Shown here one piece after another: positions 17,424-26,338 of a DNA stretch of 64,000 nt (positions are counted from its first letter, which is position 1; each line of letters begins with the position of its first letter). Location: positions 1,240,001 through 1,304,000 of the forward strand of contig NZ_CP072115.1 of NCBI RefSeq assembly GCF_017639855.1, read 5' to 3'. Origin of the DNA: Streptococcus sp. zg-86. Lineage in GTDB: Bacteria > Bacillota > Bacilli > Lactobacillales > Streptococcaceae. The notes under the pieces are model-generated. The model was given only the letters and a program-made list of their open reading frames with translations. It did not search any database and was not told the origin of the DNA. A program made the translations under genes and the position numbers.

Positions 17424-18431
17424 ATGATGACACTTTATTTTGGAACTTACACAAAACGAGCTTCTGAGGGGATTTATGCTGTAGATTTTAATACAGAAAC
17501 AGGAGAACTAAGTAACCGCCGCTTGGTTGCGACTGAGCCAAATCCGACCTATCTAGCCTTTTCAAACGATCACTTTCTCTACACAGTTGGTGCCGAAGAT
17601 TCCCAAGGGGGATTGGCTGCATTTACACCAAGCTTGGAGCCCATCAATCATGCAGTTGAAGAAGGCGCACCCCACTGCTATGTATCTGTAGATGATAAGC
17701 GTCAGCTTGTCTACGGCGCCAACTACCATAAAGGACAAGTGCTTGTCTATAAACGCTTAGAAAACGGCGGACTCGCATTAGCCGATTGCCAACAACACGA
17801 GGGTTCTGGGCCACACCCAAACCAAGCTAGTGCCCACGTTCATTTCGCTGATTTGACTCCTGACAATTATCTCGTTACCTGCGATTTAGGGCTAGACGAA
17901 GTCGTCACCTACACCGTCTCTGACCAAGGTAAGCTTGCCCCTCTCGCCCGCTATCAGGCAACACCAGGAGCTGGTCCACGTCACATTACCTTCCATCCAA
18001 CAGCGAAGATTGCCTATCTGATCTGTGAATTGAACTCCACCATTGAAGTCCTCATCTATGACGGACTGGGAGAATTTGAGCTTATGCAGACCATTTCCAC
18101 CCTGCCAAGTGACTACACAGACTTTAATGGTACAGCAGCCATCCGCCTCTCATCTGACGGAAAATTCCTTTACGGATCCAACCGTGGACATGATTCGATT
18201 GCTGTTTACAAGGTGCTTGGCGATGCTAGCCTTGAGTTGGTTGAAATCGTACCAAGTCTTGGCAAAACACCACGTGATTTCATCTTGAGTCCTGACAATC
18301 GTTTCGTTATTGTTGCCCACCAAGATTCCGACAATGTCAGTGTCTTTCATCGCGATAGCGAAACTGGAAAACTAGCCAACCTATCTTCTGACTTTATTGT
18401 ACCAGAAGCCGTTGCTATCACATTTGCATAA
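17424..18431 (+). CDS. Lactonase family protein (6-phosphogluconolactonase-like beta-propeller)
   Basis: A 335-residue seven-bladed propeller protein of the Lactonase (YkgB/Pgl) family. Repeating blade motifs are seen, such as YLAFSNDHFLYTV, HITFHPTAKIAYLI and IRLSSDGKFLYGSNRG, and the conserved PGAGPRH turn. The family member in E. coli hydrolyses 6-phosphogluconolactone in the oxidative pentose phosphate pathway; many Gram-positive relatives are annotated only by fold. The start could be either of two adjacent ATG codons (17424 or 17427); GAGG lies 7-10 nt upstream. It is monocistronic, with its own promoter and terminator. Confidence 0.88.
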   Translation: MMTLYFGTYTKRASEGIYAVDFNTETGELSNRRLVATEPNPTYLAFSNDHFLYTVGAEDSQGGLAAFTPSLEPINHAVEEGAPHCYVSVDDKRQLVYGANYHKGQVLVYKRLENGGLALADCQQHEGSGPHPNQASAHVHFADLTPDNYLVTCDLGLDEVVTYTVSDQGKLAPLARYQATPGAGPRHITFHPTAKIAYLICELNSTIEVLIYDGLGEFELMQTISTLPSDYTDFNGTAAIRLSSDGKFLYGSNRGHDSIAVYKVLGDASLELVEIVPSLGKTPRDFILSPDNRFVIVAHQDSDNVSVFHRDSETGKLANLSSDFIVPEAVAITFA

Positions 18432-18434
18432 CAG

Positions 18435-18471
18435 AAAAAGCACAAAGCTGTCCAATGGCCTTGTGCTTTTT
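18435..18471 (+). terminator. Terminator of the lactonase gene
   Basis: AAAAAGCACAAAG and CCTTGTGCTTTTT form a long stem with a short loop, ending in a T run 3 bp after the stop codon; usable in both directions. Confidence 0.85.
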
Positions 18472-18499
18472 ATTGATGTTGCAAAGACTAACAGTCAGG

Positions 18500-18895
18500 T
18501 AAGAACGTTTTCGCTGAAGAAAGCAAGACTGAAAACAAAGGCAGCTATTTTTCAAAGAGGAAAACAAGACTGAGAACCAAGGCTACTATTTTTCAAAGAG
18601 GAAAGCAAGACTAGGAACCAAGGCTACTGTTTTTCAAAGAAAAAAACAAGACTAGAAATCAAGGATGACATGTTTCCAACGAAAAAAGGGAGACTAGGAA
18701 CCAAGGATGACATGTTTCCAACGAAAAAAGGGAGACTAGGAACCAAGGATGACATGTTTCCAACGAGGAAAGCAGGACTAAAAACCAAGGATGCAGTTTT
18801 TTCGTGAGGAGCGCAAAACTTGAAGCAAAGACGACTGTGTTTCTTCGAGAAAAGCTAGACTGAGAACTAAGGAGAACATGTTTCAAGCGCTTCTA
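18500..18895. repeat. 41-42 bp tandem repeat array (about nine copies)
   Basis: The word AAGG in an AACCAAGGATGACATG-like context recurs at 18538, 18579, 18620, 18661, 18703, 18745, 18787, about 18827 and 18869, a period of 41 then 42 bp. The central copies (18661-18787) are nearly identical and the outer ones diverged, as expected from slippage. Each unit ends with a purine-rich stretch (GAAAAAAGGGAGACTAGG). The 42-bp period keeps a minus-strand frame open for 75 codons with a 14-residue repeat, but there is no ribosome binding site and I treat it as non-coding. Confidence 0.85.
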
Positions 18896-19118
18896 ACTCA
18901 CTAAAATAATACACCAAATGGAGCTCTATCTGCTCTTCTGTAAATTCATCACCAAGAGGATAACGATTATCATAATCTAGTTTGAAGCGTGAGGTATGTG
19001 TGAACCGCAACTCCATTTCTATATAGTATTTTAGGTTTTTAACAATTTCATATAATCTTCTGTAAACAGATACAGATACAGCACAATAAAGGGAGTAGTG
19101 TATGAAAGACTCAGCTCC
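18867..19118 (-). pseudogene. Remnant of a hypothetical gene (3' part)
   Basis: An 83-codon open stretch without a start codon at its head. Its translation looks like real protein: the segment RRLYEIVKNLKYYIEMELRF and then DYDNRYPLGDEFTEEQIELH. The last few codons run into the tandem array, which may have replaced the original end. An internal ATG at 19016 would give 49 codons without a clear ribosome binding site. Together with the next upstream frame it may be a single decayed gene split by a frameshift. No family is recognised. Confidence 0.4.
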
Positions 19119-19135
19119 TCATATACTCTCCCGCC

Positions 19136-19306
19136 CTAACAGTTATTACTGACAATGGTAAAATCTTTGTTTTTGAACTTCATTCTCCAGTAATCAATCT
19201 TTCCTTTTCTTTCAACCCTAAAAGGAATCTTTTTAATGAGAAGTGCATCCACTTCAGAATGTAGATAAACCTCACAATTCAGAAAAACATTACAATAATA
19301 TTTCAT
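19136..19306 (-). pseudogene. Remnant of a hypothetical gene (5' part)
   Basis: A 56-codon frame starting MKYYCNVFLN and ending IVSNNC. It is beta-strand-like and basic and lies directly upstream of the open stretch at 18867-19118 in another frame. There is no ribosome binding site. It is best read as the first half of a broken gene of about 140 residues. Confidence 0.35.
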
Positions 19307-19378
19307 TTTCTGTAGTTTTAAAGTTAGAAAATTTGCGAGCGTAGCGAACACAATACCGCCACCTCCACCGTGCTAAAA

Positions 19379-19540
19379 GTGGGAGTGAGACAGAAGTCGT
19401 GATTTCGTTGAAATCGATTATCCTCGCTCCTTTGTTTCTGGGCTCGGGCTAAAATAATCCAGTGGATTATCCTCGCTTCTTTGTTTCTGGGCTCGGGCTA
19501 AAATAATCCACTGGATTATTTTACTCCGAAGGAAGTCGCT
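19379..19540. repeat. Dispersed intergenic hairpin repeat (copy A)
   Basis: The sequence GTGGGAGTGAGACAGAAGTC, a GATTTCGTTGAAATC dyad, then ATTATCCTCGCTCCTTTGTT and GGGCTCGGGCTAAA, followed by ATAATCC-AGT-GGATTAT (19454-19470). The CTCGCTTCTTTG to hairpin block is then repeated once more with AAAATAATCC-ACT-GGATTATTTT (19500-19522). An inverted homologue lies at 59180-59281 with a different stem sequence. No coding function is seen. Confidence 0.65.
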
Positions 19541-19699
19541 GATGTCCAAAAGTACATGAGGATGATAGCAATAAAAAGACTTTTTCTTCAAGCTGAAGTG
19601 CAACCACTTTCCATTTTGTTCTTATAAATACCACCTTATATTTATTTATCAATCAAATTAGTGGATAGAGAGAAAGACTGCAATTTTTTCTCCTTATCC

Positions 19700-21244
19700 T
19701 CATCTACGGACGATTTTTAGCAATCGTTTACTTACAAAGTTAAGCCACCATCTTAATGTTTCATCCTTATGAAGCACAATAAATAATAAAACAGTCAATC
19801 CGCTACCTGACACAGTAGCCAATTGAAGCCATCCTATTAAGTTCGGAGCAAACCATCGCTGAGGAGCTATGAAATATAGACCAACTAGTGTCACAAAATA
19901 AACCAGCCACTGTTGAATATTTATCCAGATATACTCCTTCATCGTCCGTTTTAAACCATACTTGAAAATAATGTAAGGTTCATACCAAGTATTCGTCAAT
20001 AAAGTCGAACAAATTGTACCCAACAAAATGCCACTTATACCCCATTTAAAAACCACGAGAAATAACAAGGAAAATACTAAGTTTAAGACAGCTTCTACAA
20101 TTGGCTTATAGCGAGATTCCCAGTATAAACCATAAGCATTATATAGTATAAAACCCGAATAACGATAGGTTTGCAGAAATATATACATACTTAGTAATAG
20201 AACTATTTGAGTCGACAATAAGTAGTCTTTACCAATCCACAATACAATAAAAGGATTGATTAAAATAAATATAAGTAGTGAAACCAAATAGGAGCTAATA
20301 AAATTAGCAAATTGATATCTCTTATATACGTCATATACCTTATCTGAATTAGAAGTATGGACCAAATTTCCAACAGATGCAGATTGTGAAACCATTACTT
20401 GAGATAATAAAGTATTAAAGGAATTTGTAATCATTGTATAATTGGAGTAAATCCCTACTGTCGTCACACTGATAAAAGAAGAAATCAAAATATTATCTGT
20501 GCTAAAAACAACGACAGTCGCAATATTTCCAATAATGTTCCCTAGTACATTCTTCTTTAGTGAGTTTTTTTCTGCCTGAGTTATCGGTTCTGGTATTATA
20601 TTTTTTAATGGATGACGCTTATTGGTTACAAATGCAACCAAGAAATTAGAAAGAATAGTTGAGCAAATATTTAGTACAAGCACCAATATATAATTATGAG
20701 TCAACCACATAGCGCTCCATTGACAGATTGTTATCATAACATATAGGGCAAAATCTAGCCAAGAGACAATGTAATTTTCTTGATGGGCATTTAAGAGACT
20801 TCTTTTATATGAAAATAATAAATAACTAATTACGGAATTAATTAGAAACAGAATATAAATCACTGTTTCCTCGTGCCCTAATTTGGAAATCTGTAAAACA
20901 GCTGGCAAGAATGGATATACGACTAATCCCAGTATTAGAATAATAAACCCTATGAATTTATAAGCCTTACTATATAAATTCATATAAGCTATTACTTTTC
21001 CCTTATTATTTTCTGCAATTGGTTTATACAAAGCATACACAATAGAGGCTCCCAAGCCCAACTCAGCAAGAGACAACATGCCTAAGATATTAGAAAATAC
21101 ACCGTTCAACCCTAAATAGTAAATCCCTAATAGCTTGATGAATAAACTACGATTGACAAATTGCACTACTAATCTCAAGCCAAAAAGAACGAGACTAGAA
21201 GCTGAGTTATAAAATGCTCGCTGTGTTCTAGTTTTTGTTACCAT
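19700..21244 (-). CDS. wzx: Polysaccharide repeat-unit flippase (Wzx)
   Basis: A 514-residue membrane protein with about 12-14 hydrophobic segments and the MOP/polysaccharide transporter fold (FVNRSLFIKLLGIYYLGLNGVF at the N-terminus is typical of Gram-positive Wzx proteins). It would flip the undecaprenyl-linked repeat unit to the outer face. It is the last gene of the operon and overlaps the upstream GT8 gene by 17 bp. No clear terminator was found after it. Confidence 0.87.
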   Translation of the reverse strand: MVTKTRTQRAFYNSASSLVLFGLRLVVQFVNRSLFIKLLGIYYLGLNGVFSNILGMLSLAELGLGASIVYALYKPIAENNKGKVIAYMNLYSKAYKFIGFIILILGLVVYPFLPAVLQISKLGHEETVIYILFLINSVISYLLFSYKRSLLNAHQENYIVSWLDFALYVMITICQWSAMWLTHNYILVLVLNICSTILSNFLVAFVTNKRHPLKNIIPEPITQAEKNSLKKNVLGNIIGNIATVVVFSTDNILISSFISVTTVGIYSNYTMITNSFNTLLSQVMVSQSASVGNLVHTSNSDKVYDVYKRYQFANFISSYLVSLLIFILINPFIVLWIGKDYLLSTQIVLLLSMYIFLQTYRYSGFILYNAYGLYWESRYKPIVEAVLNLVFSLLFLVVFKWGISGILLGTICSTLLTNTWYEPYIIFKYGLKRTMKEYIWINIQQWLVYFVTLVGLYFIAPQRWFAPNLIGWLQLATVSGSGLTVLLFIVLHKDETLRWWLNFVSKRLLKIVRR

Positions 21245-22097
21245 GCTGTTTCTTTACATCTTCCCAATTTAGTTTCTGTACCTGATGCCACTCATCTGCA
21301 AAAGGAACAGTATATACATTTTTTAAGAAATCTCGAAAAGATATATCCCCTTTCAGCAGTAATTTTAATCCACGCTTTCTCCCAATTTTTCTTTGTAAAA
21401 AGGGTTTTGCCGCCGTCGTATAATGAATGATTCGTCCTCTTTTCCTCTTAAATTCTTTCCGAATTTCTGGATACGAAGCAACGATTTGATAATTATATGT
21501 ATCATCCATCTCTAGCCATTCATTTTTGAAAAGAATATTCAAAACACTCTGGTCTGCATCTGGCAATGAAACCGAAGAATCTACATGGAGTTGTAAGGCT
21601 TGCATTAAAACATTTTTTTCACGCCATTTATTATTATTTATCAGCATGACACCTGCATTAAAATCCTTTCTTTGATGTACATAAGCAACAATTGGATCTA
21701 CTACAGCAGCCATCGCATAACTTGTAATATCCGTATCATAAAAAGAATCCAACTCTCCTGTCACTACAATATCTGCATCAAGGTATAAGACTTTCTCTTC
21801 TTCTATCAACTCAGAAATGTAATAACGGTAAAAAGTTGCCTCTGTAACATAATGATAAGTATGCAATTGCTCAAAGTTTCGGGAGCGAATCTTTTTGTCG
21901 TATATAACGCTATCAAATTCTAGTAATTGTCCATTTAAGCTATCAAACCATTCCTCAGGATAGTCCTTATTTAACAAGAAAAACTGTACTCCTCGATGGT
22001 ATTTTAGAATAGACTTAATCACTACTTCAACCTGCTCATGCATACGATAATCGGTAGCCATCGCAATGTTCATCCGATATTTTTTCTCCACTGACAT
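21228..22097 (-). CDS. Glycosyltransferase family 8 protein (first of two paralogues by position)
   Basis: A 289-residue GT8 enzyme of the LgtC/GspA-like type. The nucleotide-sugar site is seen as NIAMATDYRMHEQ at the N-terminus and the metal-binding DAD in KVLYLDADIVV near residue 105. The middle FNAGVMLINNNKWREKNV and DADQSVLNILFKNEWLEM are family hallmarks. It probably adds a galactose or glucose residue; donor and linkage cannot be told. It resembles the neighbouring GT8 (22145-23056) over its whole length, so the pair arose by duplication. Confidence 0.88.
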   Translation of the reverse strand: MSVEKKYRMNIAMATDYRMHEQVEVVIKSILKYHRGVQFFLLNKDYPEEWFDSLNGQLLEFDSVIYDKKIRSRNFEQLHTYHYVTEATFYRYYISELIEEEKVLYLDADIVVTGELDSFYDTDITSYAMAAVVDPIVAYVHQRKDFNAGVMLINNNKWREKNVLMQALQLHVDSSVSLPDADQSVLNILFKNEWLEMDDTYNYQIVASYPEIRKEFKRKRGRIIHYTTAAKPFLQRKIGRKRGLKLLLKGDISFRDFLKNVYTVPFADEWHQVQKLNWEDVKKQHGNKN

Positions 22098-22144
22098 TTT
22101 CCCTTCTCTCTATGCTTAATTACCAATCTTGCAAAATTTTTCAA

Positions 22145-23056
22145 TCAATTTTTTGCATTCCTATTATTTTCTACAAAATCTTCCCAACTTAATTGACTCA
22201 ATTGATGCCACTTTTTTTCAAATGGTAATGTCTCTCTATTTTTTAATGCGATTCTCAGTGGGTATCTTCTATCTCTACCACTTACATATGCTGCCACGAT
22301 TCTATACAATCGCCCAAGCCTTGATTTGATTGTTTTCTTGTAAGTGGACCATGGTTTTATTGCTGTTAAATAATGAATCACAACTGCATCAGCAGGAACA
22401 GTGTAGCGCTTCAAATCTAACTTCCCGCCAAAAATTTGCATATTATATCTATCTGGCATTTCCAACCACTCATTTTCAAATAATATATTTAGTACATCTT
22501 GATCAGCAAATGTTAAAGCATCGTCAGACTGTTCGTGGATACTAAGTGCACGACTTAAAACGTTTTTTTCACGCCATTTACGATTGTTAATTAGCAGCAT
22601 CCCCGCATTAAATACATTTTTTAAATTAGCATCCCTCACGGCTGCCAGACTAGTGTGTGCAATATCACTGTTATATAGAGAAGATAAATCTGCTACTATC
22701 AATATATCTGAATCCAAATACAACACTTTATCTTCCTCAATTAATTCTGGAATATGATATCGATAAAAGGTTGCTTCTGAAATGTGATCAAAAGTTTTAA
22801 AATTTTTGTATAAAATAGGTGTAATCTTCTTATCCATAATACAGGAATCAAATATATTTAGTTTTTCATTAATATACACGAACCATTCCTTTGGATAATC
22901 CTTATTTATTAAAAAAAATTGAACCTTTGTATGATACTGCAAGATTGATTTCATTACAGTCTCGACCTGAATTTTATAGCTATAGTCGGCAGCCATGACA
23001 ATATTCATTGTAGCATATTGGTTTTTAGGCATATTTCTCCTCTTATTAAATTTCAT
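22145..23056 (-). CDS. Glycosyltransferase family 8 protein (paralogue)
   Basis: A 303-residue GT8 enzyme with NIVMAADYSYKIQ, the metal motif DSD in KVLYLDSDILIV, and FNAGMLLINNRKWREKNV followed by FADQDVLNILFENEWLEM. It adds one sugar to the repeat unit. Its start overlaps the stop of the GT2 gene by 4 bp (ATGA). If the first Met is used the protein has 16 extra residues before the conserved core; a later Met (MPKNQ or MNIVMA) is possible. Confidence 0.87.
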   Translation of the reverse strand: MKFNKRRNMPKNQYATMNIVMAADYSYKIQVETVMKSILQYHTKVQFFLINKDYPKEWFVYINEKLNIFDSCIMDKKITPILYKNFKTFDHISEATFYRYHIPELIEEDKVLYLDSDILIVADLSSLYNSDIAHTSLAAVRDANLKNVFNAGMLLINNRKWREKNVLSRALSIHEQSDDALTFADQDVLNILFENEWLEMPDRYNMQIFGGKLDLKRYTVPADAVVIHYLTAIKPWSTYKKTIKSRLGRLYRIVAAYVSGRDRRYPLRIALKNRETLPFEKKWHQLSQLSWEDFVENNRNAKN

Positions 23057-24099
23057 TTCATTCTATTTTTAAGTTGAAAAATCCAAATAATTATCAAATA
23101 TTGTCTATTTTTCAATAAATAAAGCAAGACATGTTCCTGAAGCGAAAAAGATGCCAGTAGCTCATTCAAAATAGGTATCTTCCATAAATCTTGATACATT
23201 GGATTCTCAAGAATTGCTTTTAAACATTCTTTTTTCTGGTTTATACTAAAACTAGACCCCTTGTGACCAATAAACAAATAGCAAATATTTAAAAGACCTT
23301 TCGCTAAAGAATAATAACGATACTTTTCTTGCTTATCTGTATCAGCAATTTTTTTCACGCGCTCTGAGAAGGCTAGTTGCCAAGCTACATCATTTTCAAC
23401 CATTTGAGGTTGAAAACTATGAGTTAAAGAACGAGAGTTTTGATAATAATAATAGGCAATCACATCATAAAAATGTATTTCACTAACAAACTGCAAATAA
23501 TCAAAGACAAATAAACTATCCTCTCCAATTTTAAGCTGAGAATCAAATAGAAGCTGATTAGATTCTATAATCTTACGTCGAAATACTTTTGCCCATAGTG
23601 AAGTTAAACGAGTTGGACAACTTTCCTTACCACTTTTGATTCCTATGATAGCATCTTGACATTCTTCAACCGTCAATTTCCTAACCGATACTTGAGTAGG
23701 ATAGGTATATCCAACATCTATCTGTTGGTAAATAGTATCATAATTAAATATAAGGAGATCGTACTCCTCTTTAAATTTATAATGATTCAAAAAATCAATG
23801 AAATTTCGAGGTAATAAATCATCCGCATCTACAAATAATATAAATTCCCCTTTTGCTTGATTCAATGCAACATTTCTAGCTTCTGAAACACCAACATTTG
23901 AAGTAAGTGAAACAACTTTAAAATTGCTATAATTCTCGCTATAATTTTGGACAATCTTTAATGATCTATCTGTAGAACAATCATCTACACAAATAATTTC
24001 GAAATTTTCTTGATTTTGCTGTACGATACTATCAAGCGTTAGCTGAATCGTAGCCTCTGCATTATAAAAGGGGAGTATAATTGAAAACTTTTTGTCCAT
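23053..24099 (-). CDS. Glycosyltransferase family 2 protein
   Basis: A 348-residue GT-A enzyme: FSIILPFYNAEATI at the N-terminus, VDDCSTDRS near residue 38 and the metal motif in LFVDADDLLPR near 93. The C-terminal third is an amphipathic helical region rather than clear membrane segments. It transfers one sugar in the cytoplasm. The spacing to the polymerase gene upstream is 9 bp. Confidence 0.88.
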   Translation of the reverse strand: MDKKFSIILPFYNAEATIQLTLDSIVQQNQENFEIICVDDCSTDRSLKIVQNYSENYSNFKVVSLTSNVGVSEARNVALNQAKGEFILFVDADDLLPRNFIDFLNHYKFKEEYDLLIFNYDTIYQQIDVGYTYPTQVSVRKLTVEECQDAIIGIKSGKESCPTRLTSLWAKVFRRKIIESNQLLFDSQLKIGEDSLFVFDYLQFVSEIHFYDVIAYYYYQNSRSLTHSFQPQMVENDVAWQLAFSERVKKIADTDKQEKYRYYSLAKGLLNICYLFIGHKGSSFSINQKKECLKAILENPMYQDLWKIPILNELLASFSLQEHVLLYLLKNRQYLIIIWIFQLKNRMK

Positions 24100-24108
24100 T
24101 CATCTCTC

Positions 24109-25338
24109 CTATCCCATTTTCTCTTGTTTGATAATCATCAATCCTGTCATAATATATGCTAAAACACCAGATGCACTTGTATATACCGCATTCCCTAGCG
24201 AGGTAATAAACAAGAAGGACAATAAGGCAATTGCAGCAACTTTATATTTATCGTCTAAGGAATGTGTTAAAACATATTTTAACTGAGCATACAATAAATA
24301 TAGATATAGAAATACAGCAATTATTCCAAATTGAGCGATTAACATCGGCCAAAAATTATCATTGGCTACAGCACCATTTCCTGGGCTTAAGTAATAAATA
24401 TAATGATAGCCAAATTCATAATATAGTCTAGAATAGTTCTTAAATGCTTGATCAGAACCGTAGGTCGCAAAACCAGATCCAATAGGAAAATAGCGCGTCA
24501 TCACTACTATTGCATTCCGCAATAAAATACTTCGAATAGAATCTGAACCTATGAAATATTCTTTTAATTGGCCATATCCAAGTAGAACACCTCCTAAGCC
24601 TAACGGAATCATATCTTTTAGAGTTAATTTTTTATTGAATCCCCCCCTAGCTGCATATACTTTTAACATAAGAATAATTCCGACAGTCCCAACTCCTATC
24701 CCTCTAAAGGTTAAAATAATTGGTACTAGGCTAAAGAATCCAAATAGCTGACGGGAAAATTTACTTTTTACTTGCGTTATGATAATCACATAAGCTACAA
24801 ACAGGGCTATATTTAAGCCACCAGGGTTAGCATATATAAAACGAAATGAGCGTAGTCCATAGCGAATATCAAATGTCATACCAATATCAACAAACAGATG
24901 AAGAATAGAAGTAAAAAAGACAATTGTTACAAAAAATTTAGCGATAACTAATAGGTTACCTTGAATGGTTATTTTATCCTGCTTCCTTATCAAAGACAGA
25001 CAATACAAGAAAATGATTGGCGCTTTAATCATTCCTAATAAATCGATTAGAATAGGAGAAAGATGAATTAACCTAGAAAAACTATTAGAGACTAGACCAA
25101 GAATAACAATCCCAAAAATGACAAAAAAACTATTTTGGGCTAGTTGAAAACTGTCCTTTTCTACTTTAATGCGCTGAAATTGAAAAATAAGTTGTACAGT
25201 AGCAAATACTGTAAAAATTTCATCAAAATATTGAACCAATACACTTCCATTAAATATGGCGGAAGGCGCTGCTAAGACCAATATAACAGTCGTCACATAC
25301 AACGTTACAATATTTTGCTCTCGAATAATTATTTTCAT
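24109..25338 (-). CDS. wzy: Oligosaccharide repeat-unit polymerase (Wzy-like)
   Basis: A 409-residue, very hydrophobic protein with about 10-11 membrane segments and one larger extracellular loop (about 280-330, AVANDNFWPMLIAQFG at its end), the topology expected for Wzy/O-antigen ligase-type proteins. Sequence conservation in this class is low, so the call rests on topology and position between glycosyltransferase genes and together with a flippase. Confidence 0.75.
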   Translation of the reverse strand: MKIIIREQNIVTLYVTTVILVLAAPSAIFNGSVLVQYFDEIFTVFATVQLIFQFQRIKVEKDSFQLAQNSFFVIFGIVILGLVSNSFSRLIHLSPILIDLLGMIKAPIIFLYCLSLIRKQDKITIQGNLLVIAKFFVTIVFFTSILHLFVDIGMTFDIRYGLRSFRFIYANPGGLNIALFVAYVIIITQVKSKFSRQLFGFFSLVPIILTFRGIGVGTVGIILMLKVYAARGGFNKKLTLKDMIPLGLGGVLLGYGQLKEYFIGSDSIRSILLRNAIVVMTRYFPIGSGFATYGSDQAFKNYSRLYYEFGYHYIYYLSPGNGAVANDNFWPMLIAQFGIIAVFLYLYLLYAQLKYVLTHSLDDKYKVAAIALLSFLFITSLGNAVYTSASGVLAYIMTGLMIIKQEKMG

Positions 25339-25342
25339 ACCA

Positions 25343-26323
25343 CTACTTCTTTAACAAATATTTACTGAATCTTCTTTTCCACATAAACAACTTATATTCC
25401 CATCTTTTTTGTAAGTCTTTAAATCGATTATGCCCATTTAAAGAGCGAATCTCATCTAAAGTAACATTAAATCCTACTTTTTTAGGTTGAAAACCATCTC
25501 TGCAAATATAAAAAGAATCCAGTTTTTCAATCTTTCCTTCTAAAAAAGACAACGATAAGTTTCTTTTTTGAAAGTGCAGATAATTAAACTGATCATATTC
25601 GACAGTGAATAATTCTTCGTTCCAATACGCCCTGTATACTTTTCCTTTTTCCCAGAAAAAGACCTGTAGATTATAATTTAAGCTTTTCATCTCATTGTCT
25701 TTTAGATGAGATTCTACCCGTCTAAAGGAATAGTGCCACGGAGAAATATCAGCACAATCTCTGGAGATATAAGTTGAGATTCCTAACAGTTCATATTTCC
25801 GCTGTATTCCTAAAACCTCATCAAAAATAGCGTTAATCGGCGAAGTAAAACATTCCCGATAGTCCATTCCAGCCTTTTCCATAAAACGTCTATTATTTTC
25901 AGGAGTATTTCGAAATAAAGTCAGATGCCCATGTTGATAGATCTTATCATAATTCTCTAAAATATTTGGCTGTAAAAATCCTGAAATATCTCCCACGATT
26001 ATATCTAGGTCACAGTAACCCCAAAAATCATAATTTTGTAGCTCCTTTTCTAATAACAAGCCATACGCTGGTCTAAAATCGCAGAGCTTATATGATTTTT
26101 CCAGACTAATCTCAAACTCAAACAGATGTTCCAATCGTTTTTTAAATTGTTCAAAGGATGTATGTGTCACCTTCACATTCTCTGGAACTTTCTCTACTTG
26201 CTGATCTGTAAAAAGAAGTACAGTAATTTCTTTATGATAGCCAAGAGTATAAAAGAATAATTTTGTATATTCAGGTAAAGGACCAAAAAAAGGAACAATC
26301 AAGGCAATACTATTTTTTCTCAC
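25343..26323 (-). CDS. GT-A-like glycosyltransferase (DUF6625-type)
   Basis: A 326-residue protein starting IALIVPFFGPLPEYTKLFF, with FRPAYGLLLEKELQNYDFWG and the acidic motif CDLDIIVGD near 105-113, which is the likely metal and nucleotide-sugar site. The pattern matches a family of polysaccharide-locus proteins annotated DUF6625 or WcrX-like. The donor and acceptor are unknown. It is 4 bp upstream of the polymerase gene and part of the same operon. Confidence 0.7.
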   Translation of the reverse strand: MRKNSIALIVPFFGPLPEYTKLFFYTLGYHKEITVLLFTDQQVEKVPENVKVTHTSFEQFKKRLEHLFEFEISLEKSYKLCDFRPAYGLLLEKELQNYDFWGYCDLDIIVGDISGFLQPNILENYDKIYQHGHLTLFRNTPENNRRFMEKAGMDYRECFTSPINAIFDEVLGIQRKYELLGISTYISRDCADISPWHYSFRRVESHLKDNEMKSLNYNLQVFFWEKGKVYRAYWNEELFTVEYDQFNYLHFQKRNLSLSFLEGKIEKLDSFYICRDGFQPKKVGFNVTLDEIRSLNGHNRFKDLQKRWEYKLFMWKRRFSKYLLKK

Positions 26324-26338
26324 ACTAATTGCTCCCTT

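Noticed and set aside
18659..18886. 75-codon minus-strand ORF with a 14-residue repeat
   Set aside because: It is produced by the 42-bp tandem array; there is no ribosome binding site and the periodicity explains the open frame.
18500..18895. CRISPR-like array
   Set aside because: The repeats are head-to-tail without unique spacers of constant length, and no cas genes are in the window.
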